This document shows, in pieces, positions 22,319-27,961 of a stretch of DNA of 27,961 nt. This stretch comes from a virus: positions 1 through 27,961 of IMG/VR virus record IMGVR_UViG_3300040942_000027, one strand, 5' to 3'. The position numbers and the translations under genes are program-made. The notes under the pieces were generated by a model that saw only the letters and a list, made by a program, of their open reading frames with translations, was not told the origin of the DNA and did no database searches. The stretch's first letter is position 1. Each line of letters starts with the position of its first letter.

Positions 22319-22548
22319 TACAGGGACCACCGCCGACAAAACGGGAACCTGAGTGGCGTCCAATACCGGATTACGGGGACGTATACACCATTGAGGATTT
22401 TTATCGCAACATTGCCCCCGTGGTGGGAAGCGACGGTATAGGATACTACGCCCGGCCTCCCTTGATGTCAGACGAGCGCATCAACCCCTGCGTGTGGGAC
22501 CACAACTTTGACGAGCTTTACACCCACATAATCTGGTTTAATTGTTAA
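22315..22548 (+). CDS. Small hypothetical protein (77 aa)
   Basis: The ATG lies in the previous stop (ATGA). Pro-rich N-terminus (PPPTKREPEWRPIPDYGDVY), then PLMSDERINPCVWDHNFDEL and a C-terminus THIIWFNC. The THxxWFN ending recalls, from memory, the ends of other small phage proteins, so the gene seems complete and not cut by the endonuclease gene that follows. The function is unknown. Confidence 0.68.
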   Translation: MIQGPPPTKREPEWRPIPDYGDVYTIEDFYRNIAPVVGSDGIGYYARPPLMSDERINPCVWDHNFDELYTHIIWFNC

Positions 22549-22549
22549 A

Positions 22550-22584
22550 AACAACTTCCTAATACTATTATGGGGGAGGTTGTT
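22550..22584 (+). promoter_or_regulatory. RBS-sequestering hairpin of the second GIY-YIG gene
   Basis: AACAACTTCC (22550-22559) pairs with GGAGGTTGTT (22575-22584) over 10 bp with one G-T pair and a 15-base loop. The 3' arm is the SD and touches the ATG at 22585. Stem length, loop length and position match the stem before the GIY-YIG gene at 5861-6559, though the bases differ. Confidence 0.72.
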
Positions 22585-23319
22585 ATGTTCATTTATCTAA
22601 TCGTCAATAGTATAACAGGAAAATACTATGTTGGGCAGCACAAGGGAAATAACTTAACAAAGTATCTACAGCAAAAATTCAATCATGCCCAGACGGGAAT
22701 CTCCACCCGTTCCCACCTCTATAATTCAATGAGAGCACACCCTGACCCTAAAGTCTGGTCTATTCATGCTCTCCGGTCGGATATCCAGACAAGAAAAGAA
22801 CTTAATGAAATTGAACAAGATTTTATTAAGTTTCTAAAGTCTCAAGACTCAGAGTATGGCTATAACATCTGCCGAGGAGGGGAAGGATTTACGGGGCCTG
22901 TATCTCAAGAAAGTCGCCAAAGAATGTCCCAAGCTCAGAAAAAAAGATGGTCTGACAATAAACTTCGTGCCGAGAAAAGTGAAACCAGTAGAGAGGTGTG
23001 GGCTAAAAATCCAACCCTTCGTGCTAAAGTCACTAAAGCCGTAATTAAAACATGGGCTAACTCGGAACTTCGTACCCTTCGTTCAGAAATTAGCAAAAAA
23101 CTGTGGGATAATTCCGACTTTAGAAAAATGGTTAAAGAAAGCAGAAAGAGGGGTAAAAAATGGAAGTTAACTCCTCAAGGACTTGAAAAAATAAAAAGGT
23201 ATCATATGGGTATAAAGCTAACCGATGAATCACGAAAGAAAATAAGTGGGGGAATAAGAAGAGCTTGGATAGATGGTAAGTATAACAAGAGAGTAACTAA
23301 ACACATAACAAAAACGTAG
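22585..23319 (+). CDS. GIY-YIG homing endonuclease with basic repeat tail
   Basis: The start is taken as ATG 22585, aligned with its paralogue (MFIYLIVN); an in-frame ATG at 22570 lies within the hairpin. 244 aa. The nuclease domain covers about 1-105, with IYLIVN..TGKYYVGQHKG, HPDPKVWSIHALRSDIQTRK, ELNEIEQDF (probable catalytic Glu) and EYGYNICRGGEGFTGP. The C-terminal part has repeats around W(S/A/D)N(x)xLR (for example RWSDNKLRAE, TWANSELRTL, LWDNSDFRKM) and a final HMGIKLTDESRKKIS segment of NUMOD3 type. It is more AT-rich than the neighbouring small genes. Confidence 0.92.
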   Translation: MFIYLIVNSITGKYYVGQHKGNNLTKYLQQKFNHAQTGISTRSHLYNSMRAHPDPKVWSIHALRSDIQTRKELNEIEQDFIKFLKSQDSEYGYNICRGGEGFTGPVSQESRQRMSQAQKKRWSDNKLRAEKSETSREVWAKNPTLRAKVTKAVIKTWANSELRTLRSEISKKLWDNSDFRKMVKESRKRGKKWKLTPQGLEKIKRYHMGIKLTDESRKKISGGIRRAWIDGKYNKRVTKHITKT

Positions 23320-23370
23320 AACATTAAGGATAACTGTAGATTTTTGGTTTTTCACTAAAATGATGGAGTT

Positions 23371-23385
23371 TCGTGGTATACTGTA
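23371..23385 (+). promoter_or_regulatory. Extended -10 promoter, family member 4
   Basis: TCGTGGTATACTGTA, with TGG at 23374-23376 and -10 TATACT at 23377-23382. The usual start distance of about 7 bases would place the first transcribed base at or next to the ATG at 23389, so the transcript could be leaderless. Confidence 0.65.
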
Positions 23386-23388
23386 GGT

Positions 23389-23916
23389 ATGGAGACTATT
23401 CCACAGGTTATCGCTTCCGAGCTTTCCTACCGCCGCCAGTACTATGACGCCGGGCCGACTTCCGGGATGAAGTGTCGATTCTGTTCTCAACCCATCCAAT
23501 TTGTCTTTCTGCTTAAGGACCCGTGGGGCGGAACCCTGCCCATCGGCGAATGTTGTTTCCTCAAGCTCAAAGAGGTCAATCCTGCGGTCTACACCGGTCT
23601 GGTAGCCAGCTTGATTATGTTGCAGGGAGCGGCTAAGGACCAGCAATCAGACATCGACCAACAGGCTGAGGCAGGACTGGTCATTACTCACCGGGACGCC
23701 TACAAGATGCTCCTCCGAAGCGGACGTGCCCGCATCACAGCATACCGGGTAGCCTCCGGGGAGAAGGAGTGGTTGCCAAAGTCTCTTTTTGAGTTGCGGA
23801 AAGAGATGCGAATAGCCCCCACCACCAATGCCCGCAAGACTAATAAGTCCCTTATCCGCTGGTATCAACGCCGGATTGGCGTCCTGCAAGAAAAGCTCTC
23901 CCAACCCCAACAGTAA
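23389..23916 (+). CDS. Hypothetical protein with a CxxC...CC cluster (175 aa), possibly leaderless
   Basis: The ATG lies 6 bases after the -10 box, and no SD precedes it. The N-terminal part reads MKCRFCSQPIQFVFL (27-41), then GECCFLKL, likely a zinc site. The middle is a hydrophobic helix (VYTGLVASLIMLQG), followed by a glutamine-rich polar segment. The C-terminal half is basic and helical (RKTNKSLIRWYQRRIGVLQEK). This suggests a nucleic-acid- or protein-binding role, but no family is recognised. Confidence 0.72.
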   Translation: METIPQVIASELSYRRQYYDAGPTSGMKCRFCSQPIQFVFLLKDPWGGTLPIGECCFLKLKEVNPAVYTGLVASLIMLQGAAKDQQSDIDQQAEAGLVITHRDAYKMLLRSGRARITAYRVASGEKEWLPKSLFELRKEMRIAPTTNARKTNKSLIRWYQRRIGVLQEKLSQPQQ

Positions 23917-23961
23917 AGTTTGCCCTATCAGTATCTTTTATAGACGGACTGGAGGCGGCAA

Positions 23962-24240
23962 GTGGTAAACAAGCTCTATCTCAGGGCAAACGGCATTGAC
24001 ATATCTAAGGCCCGAGTGCGGAACAAACTGGTCAATGGCTCCCCCTTTGGCGGCAGTGAAGTGGTTATCGAAGTACCTCCCATGGAGCATATGCCCGGCT
24101 TGGGGGAGATAACTTTGGAAGATGCTAGAATTCCCGGACTTCCTGATTTTAAGTTAGAGGTAAAGCAAGGGAACGGCGATTGGAGAACCGTAAGTATTCC
24201 TGAACTTAAAGCGATTTTGGCTGGAAAACCAAATGGCTAA
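23962..24240 (+). CDS. Small hypothetical protein (92 aa)
   Basis: GTG 23962 with SD GGAGG 6-7 bases upstream. Beta-type composition (LYLRANGIDISKARVRNKLV; EVVIEVPPMEH) and a short C-terminal helix (SIPELKAILAGK). No motif is recognised. It overlaps the following acidic-protein gene by 8 bases. Confidence 0.7.
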   Translation: MVNKLYLRANGIDISKARVRNKLVNGSPFGGSEVVIEVPPMEHMPGLGEITLEDARIPGLPDFKLEVKQGNGDWRTVSIPELKAILAGKPNG

Positions 24241-24493
24241 GAAGAAGAGACAACCCGAGCTAGACGAGCTTCTTTTCCAAGACGAAACCCCTCCCGAGGA
24301 GGAGAGGGACGACCTTCTCTTTGACGACCCGGAGGAGGAATCCCAAGAGTCTGACGAAGAGGAAGAGGAAGAACTTATCCCCGAGCTTGAAATTGGAGAA
24401 AACGGACACATCCGTCCGCACCACAAGCGGGGTCGCCGGGAAGATGACGAAGAAGAGGACTCGCCGGTAGTACTGGACTGGGATGAACTGTAA
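24233..24493 (+). CDS. Very acidic small protein (86 aa)
   Basis: ATG 24233 overlaps the preceding gene. After a short basic start (MAKKKRQPELDELL), Asp and Glu make up roughly 45% of the chain, with runs such as EESQESDEEEEEEL and DDEEEDSP, plus a basic island HHKRGRRE. It is probably disordered. Such proteins may act as DNA mimics or partners of basic proteins. It directly precedes the helicase gene. The function cannot be assigned from composition alone. Confidence 0.7.
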   Translation: MAKKKRQPELDELLFQDETPPEEERDDLLFDDPEEESQESDEEEEEELIPELEIGENGHIRPHHKRGRREDDEEEDSPVVLDWDEL

Positions 24494-24515
24494 TTAAAAG
24501 TAAGCAAACCACAGT

Positions 24516-24528
24516 ATTAACCGTTAAT
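24516..24528. promoter_or_regulatory. Operator-like inverted repeat at the helicase start
   Basis: ATTAAC-C-GTTAAT is a perfect inverted repeat around one base and includes the first two bases of the helicase ATG (24527). It could bind a dimeric regulator or occlude initiation. No SD precedes this ATG. Confidence 0.3.
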
Positions 24529-26443
24529 GAGCGAATCCATTTGTCCTCTTATAACCCAATACACTAACGAATTGGGAATAGACCCGCAAGTGCTTGAAAG
24601 ACTGTATCTTATCCGAAAGTGGGACATTGACCCCAACCACCCAGAAATCACTCCCATACCATTCAAATGGCCGTCTCTTCTAAGGACCAAAGTACTCAAC
24701 TTTGATACCGGGCAAGAGGAGGAGCCCCTTAATATCAGGGAATATCAGAAGGTTCAAATTCATCATCTATCACGGATGAACCGCTTTATAAATGGAGATA
24801 ATGTCGGACTTGGAAAGACCATTGATGCCATCGCTGCCTGTTGTTGGCTAAAGGATAGATTACCAGACATAAAGACCGTAGTAATTACGACTAGGAGTAC
24901 TACCCACCAGTGGTTCGATGAATTATCTCGATTCAGCAACCTACGTCCTTTTGTGATGCGGGATATTTATCGAGGGAAGAAATCCTCCGAATCCAGGTAT
25001 CAGCAACTTCGTGATTTCTTGATGGGAAATAAGAAGGATGTACTTATATGCAAATACTCTTCTATGATAGGGGTAAGGAAGAGAGTAGAGGGACGGTTTG
25101 ATGAAGATGGAAATCCCGTAAATAATGGAAAAGAGAGGATTTCGCAAGAGATAAAGACATTTTCAGAGATTCTCAAAGAGTACAAAGACAAGACTATTCT
25201 GATATTTGACGAATGCCATAGATTCAAAAGTCGGGGCACCCAGACCCGTGCCTTAGTTATGGCTTTAGCCAAGCAGGGGCGGTGGGTGTGGGGGCTTACC
25301 GGAACTGTTATGAAGAACTCTCTCGATGAGTTTTATAATGTGGCTTCAGCAATCGGAATCAAGCCATTTGGGAGCTTATGGGACTTTGATGAGGAATTTT
25401 GTCTATTCCGAAAGCAGTATATTGGAAGAGGCCGTCATATCCGGGTTCTTGCTGGGTATAAGAATGTAGAGAAATTTAAGCAGGGTATTCGTCCCTTTTA
25501 CTTAGGTAGGAGTCAGAGGCAAGTCAAGGAGCCGCTTCCACGTCTAGTCACCATCTACCATCCGGTGGAACTGGACGAAAGACAGAAAAAGCTTTTGCTG
25601 GAGGATATACCTTCAGGTAAATTCCAACTTCCTCCATCCTTGGTTAAAGTAGCGGGGGAAGTCTATGAGCAGGAGAGGGACCCTGATAACCAAATGACTC
25701 AGCTTTCAGTTCAGCAATTGGTTGCAAATCATTGGGCATTGCTTGACCCGTCAAATGAGAAGGACTTTCATATAAAAACATTAAGCCCCAAAGAAGAGTC
25801 GTTGCTTTACCTTCTGGATGGTGATTTGTTGGGGGAAAAAGTTATTGTTTTCACTAAATACCGAACCTTTATAGACCGGCTTGACTGGCTGACGAAAAAT
25901 GGGCACTTTACTAGCCGCAAGTTTCTCAGAATTACAGGACGGGAAAATGAGAAGCAAAGAAATGAAAGTAAGCGGTTGTTTCAATCTCCTGATTCCGGCT
26001 ACGACCTAATCGTTATAAACTCCGCTGGATTCGAGGGTATTAACCTTCAGCAAGCTCCCAATATGGTATGTCTTGATGTCCCCTGGTCGTTTGGAGACAT
26101 GCTCCAACTAGTTGGTAGGATGGTAAGGATGGCGTCTCCACACACAGTGTGTACTCTACACATTCTTCCGGCAAGGGGAACAGTGGATGAATATGCCATA
26201 GATACGCTTAAGAACAAGAGGGGGGTCTTTGCAAAGATTCTGGGGGGGTCTTATACAACAGGCTTGTTAGATAATGAGGAGTGCCTTGATTTAGATGCTG
26301 GTAGTATAGAGTCCGCCGCCTCCGATAATGAGTTTCGTTCTCTACTCAAGGCGCATTGCAAAAAACTTAGTCTGGGGAAGTTCTTAAAGGGGGAGTTTCT
26401 GGGAATTTCTAGCAAAGAAGACGAAAGAGTAATGGATGATTAA
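24527..26443 (+). CDS. SNF2-like superfamily 2 helicase/ATPase
   Basis: 638 aa. Helicase motifs in order: Q/I region REYQKVQIHHL (71-81), motif I NGDNVGLGKT (89-98), Ia VVITTRSTTHQWFDE (118-132), motif II FDECH (227-231), motif III GLTGT (256-260). In the second RecA domain: KVIVFTKY (438-445), motif V INSAGFEGINLQQ (497-509) and motif VI QLVGRMVRM (527-535). The layout fits SNF2-type ATPases, which translocate on double-stranded DNA. The usual DEMGLGKT has become GDNVGLGKT. Phage members may act in recombination, replication-fork remodelling or DNA repair; which of these applies here is unknown. An HNH gene follows with an 8-base overlap. Confidence 0.92.
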   Translation: MSESICPLITQYTNELGIDPQVLERLYLIRKWDIDPNHPEITPIPFKWPSLLRTKVLNFDTGQEEEPLNIREYQKVQIHHLSRMNRFINGDNVGLGKTIDAIAACCWLKDRLPDIKTVVITTRSTTHQWFDELSRFSNLRPFVMRDIYRGKKSSESRYQQLRDFLMGNKKDVLICKYSSMIGVRKRVEGRFDEDGNPVNNGKERISQEIKTFSEILKEYKDKTILIFDECHRFKSRGTQTRALVMALAKQGRWVWGLTGTVMKNSLDEFYNVASAIGIKPFGSLWDFDEEFCLFRKQYIGRGRHIRVLAGYKNVEKFKQGIRPFYLGRSQRQVKEPLPRLVTIYHPVELDERQKKLLLEDIPSGKFQLPPSLVKVAGEVYEQERDPDNQMTQLSVQQLVANHWALLDPSNEKDFHIKTLSPKEESLLYLLDGDLLGEKVIVFTKYRTFIDRLDWLTKNGHFTSRKFLRITGRENEKQRNESKRLFQSPDSGYDLIVINSAGFEGINLQQAPNMVCLDVPWSFGDMLQLVGRMVRMASPHTVCTLHILPARGTVDEYAIDTLKNKRGVFAKILGGSYTTGLLDNEECLDLDAGSIESAASDNEFRSLLKAHCKKLSLGKFLKGEFLGISSKEDERVMDD

Positions 26444-26975
26444 TCCATCCATGGCAATAAATAAGAAAAAACGGGGGCATAACACTGAGTACGCCTTCTT
26501 GTGTAGAGGTTGCGGTCGGGAAATTTGGAGACGAGGTTGCTATCTTTCTAAAAACGACTCTCCTGGGTACTGTCACACGTGCGGAAATAGAAAAATTTGG
26601 AGTTGCAAACTTCAACCATTTGAGCACATCTTAACCTATCTGAAAAGACAAAATCACCCCGTTTTCTTATCCTACGAAGAATTGTTGGAATTCACACATA
26701 TAGAAACCTGTGAATATTGTGGCTCATTGGTCTCATGGGAGTCAAGAAAATCATTTAAGCGTTGTACCCATGCAACAAACCTAGATAGAAAAAACAATAG
26801 CCTTGGATATTCTAAAGATAACTGTGTTGTTTGTTGTTGGGAATGTAACCGGGTAAGGGGGAATGTATATTCATATTATGAAATGAAGAAAATTGGAAAG
26901 TTGCTAAAAATCTTGAAAAATTCAAAGAAATCCAGTAATAATAAAGGGGAATGCAATGAGCAATATGGTGGTTAG
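26436..26975 (+). CDS. Compact HNH homing endonuclease
   Basis: 179 aa. ATG 26436 overlaps the helicase stop; an in-frame ATG at 26451 is also possible. N-terminal zinc ribbon FLCRGCGREIW...GYCHTCGNR, then HNH core CEYCGSLVSW...HATNLDRKNNSLGYSKDNCVVCCWECNRVRG, with D-R as catalytic pair and two CxxC knuckles. A basic C-terminal helix (KIGKLLKILKNSKKSS) follows. The last 20 bases overlap the start of the next gene and contain its SD (GGGGAA). It is AT-rich compared with the following gene. Confidence 0.88.
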   Translation: MINPSMAINKKKRGHNTEYAFLCRGCGREIWRRGCYLSKNDSPGYCHTCGNRKIWSCKLQPFEHILTYLKRQNHPVFLSYEELLEFTHIETCEYCGSLVSWESRKSFKRCTHATNLDRKNNSLGYSKDNCVVCCWECNRVRGNVYSYYEMKKIGKLLKILKNSKKSSNNKGECNEQYGG

Positions 26976-27318
26976 GTCGGTGACTATCTCCTTGGAGCTT
27001 GCCGACAAGGAGTTTGGCAACGGCATGAGCCGGTTCTTCAATATCAAGGGGGCTTACCAAGAGGGCGACACTCCCTTGGAAGAGGTCGCTGATGTGGTCG
27101 ATGACAGCCTGACCATGTTTATGGCCGCTTGGAAATCTTTGCTCGGAAGTAAGTGTGCGCAGGGCAAGATTGACGGCAAAACCATGCAGGATGAAGTACG
27201 GAAGGTTATCAAGCGGACAACGAAGGTTCAAGCCTATCTCAGGAAAGAAGATGGGAGTGAACCAATCACAAACGGACCCCCGGCAGGAACAGAGGGTCAA
27301 TCAGAGGGAACTTCATGA
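26956..27318 (+). CDS. Small hypothetical protein (120 aa)
   Basis: ATG 26956 with GGGGAA upstream, inside the HNH gene. Beta-like start (VVRSVTISLELADKEFGN), central helix (PLEEVADVVDDSLTMFMAAW), then a basic segment (GKTMQDEVRKVIKRTTKVQA) and a polar tail. The N-terminal pattern, with a beta-strand of the VTISLE type and a following helix, is common in phage proteins of unknown role. It overlaps the next gene at ATGA, suggesting that the two products act together. Confidence 0.7.
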   Translation: MSNMVVRSVTISLELADKEFGNGMSRFFNIKGAYQEGDTPLEEVADVVDDSLTMFMAAWKSLLGSKCAQGKIDGKTMQDEVRKVIKRTTKVQAYLRKEDGSEPITNGPPAGTEGQSEGTS

Positions 27319-27961
27319 CGGGACTTATCAATGTCAAAGCGGCTATAGACTCCTTCCAAGCGGAACGGCTATTGGTCGGAGCTTACATCTTGGAGCATAT
27401 CGAAGGGGTGGTCACCAAAATTGCCTACCAGTCCAACGGGGACGCCATTTCCTACGAGGACATGTATTCCGACCTCGCTGCCGAGGTTGACAAGCTGCCT
27501 AAGCTCAAATTGGAATTGTCGGTCCCTCCGGGCGGTGAGTCCCAATACAGCATCCAGCTTACCATGGCGATGGAGACGGTCGCCGACGACTGCGACCGGG
27601 TATCCCATAAGGTGAGCAAGTTCGAGAGCAAGATTCGAGAAGCACAGGGCAAGCTCAAGCGGCTGCATGGGGAGTTTGGGGCATGGTACTCTCTTGCCGC
27701 CAGCAAGCTCATGGAAGAAGAAGCATACATCCGCCTGAATGCCGCACAGGTCAAACAGCTTGCCGACGCTGAGTTTTCCCGTTTGACTAACGACCTTGAT
27801 GTCACCATGGAGAGCCTCATCAACACCGTGAAGTCTCTCCGGGGGGAAATCAAAGAGCATAAGCGCACGCAGGCCGACAAGTACAACATGGGGAAAGACC
27901 AAGTGAATGCCAGTTGGACTTCCCACATGCCACTATTCAACGGCAGCGGCGAAATCACGAC
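27315..27961 (+). CDS. Partial coiled-coil protein, N-terminal 215 residues
   Basis: The ATG at 27315 lies in the stop of the previous gene (ATGA), and the frame stays open to the window end. It begins MTGLINVKAAIDSFQAERLL, then has DAISYEDMYSDLAAEVDKLP and a segment LKLELSVPPGGESQYSIQL. From about residue 75 it is dominated by heptad-like helices (VSHKVSKFESKIREAQGKLK; SLINTVKSLRGEIKEHKR), so a coiled coil is likely. Several long open frames on the opposite strand are shadows of it. The function is unknown; the truncation is due to the window edge. Confidence 0.78.
   Translation, partial: MTGLINVKAAIDSFQAERLLVGAYILEHIEGVVTKIAYQSNGDAISYEDMYSDLAAEVDKLPKLKLELSVPPGGESQYSIQLTMAMETVADDCDRVSHKVSKFESKIREAQGKLKRLHGEFGAWYSLAASKLMEEEAYIRLNAAQVKQLADAEFSRLTNDLDVTMESLINTVKSLRGEIKEHKRTQADKYNMGKDQVNASWTSHMPLFNGSGEIT

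Noticed and set aside
27369-27958. Two long open frames on the minus strand at the right end
   Set aside because: They mirror the rightward partial gene starting at 27315, which has ATGA coupling to its neighbour and coiled-coil heptads.

Overview
The window looks like part of the genome of a large, double-stranded DNA tailed bacteriophage, probably from an uncultured lineage. The evidence is dense, short-spaced genes with ATGA or TAATG stop/start overlaps, Shine-Dalgarno (SD) sequences of bacterial type, many free-standing homing endonucleases, phage-type RNA repair enzymes (polynucleotide kinase/phosphatase and RNA ligase), a viral peptide deformylase, a SNF2-type helicase, and many small unknown or zinc-binding proteins. 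No integrase, rRNA, CRISPR array or insertion sequence was seen. The host cannot be named; the promoters (extended -10, TGGTATACT) fit a bacterial sigma-70 type polymerase.

Layout. Bases 1-6907 are transcribed leftward: a small conserved protein (6907-6611), a GIY-YIG endonuclease, a 548-aa Cys-rich protein, a 206-aa protein, an HNH endonuclease, a 624-aa modular protein, another HNH endonuclease and the start of a further gene that runs off the left edge. The large proteins may be virion or assembly proteins, but that is inference. A divergent control region lies at 6908-7151. Everything to the right is transcribed rightward. 7152-10261 holds a Pro-rich AT-hook-like protein, a sigma-like/zinc-finger protein, a duplicated Cys/His-rich protein, a HAD deoxyribonucleotidase whose start is interrupted by TGA, a metallophosphoesterase and a 31-aa CxxC protein. 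10302-15052 holds an HNH gene, a 775-aa repeat protein, a 159-aa unknown, an HNH gene and peptide deformylase. 15053-15422 is a noncoding, structured stretch with a degenerate tRNA-like element. 15423-16705 holds four small genes, one cupin-like. 16736-21471 is an RNA-repair cassette (kinase/phosphatase and T4 Rnl1-like ligase) invaded by three endonuclease genes. 21567-23916 holds small genes plus a second GIY-YIG gene. 23962-27961 holds small genes, a SNF2 helicase, an HNH gene and two further genes, the last truncated by the window edge.

The main result is the endonuclease load and its organisation. Ten homing-type endonuclease genes (eight HNH/EndoVII-like, two GIY-YIG) occupy about a quarter of 28 kb, and all sit between genes rather than in recognisable introns. 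Two recurrent arrangements stand out. First, the SD sequence of several of them is buried in a stem that ends just before the start codon (10 bp in both GIY-YIG genes). Second, the 3' end of several endonuclease ORFs runs through the SD, and often the start codon, of the next gene, so downstream genes keep their own ribosome binding site. A four-member promoter family and a possible leaderless gene complete the regulatory picture.
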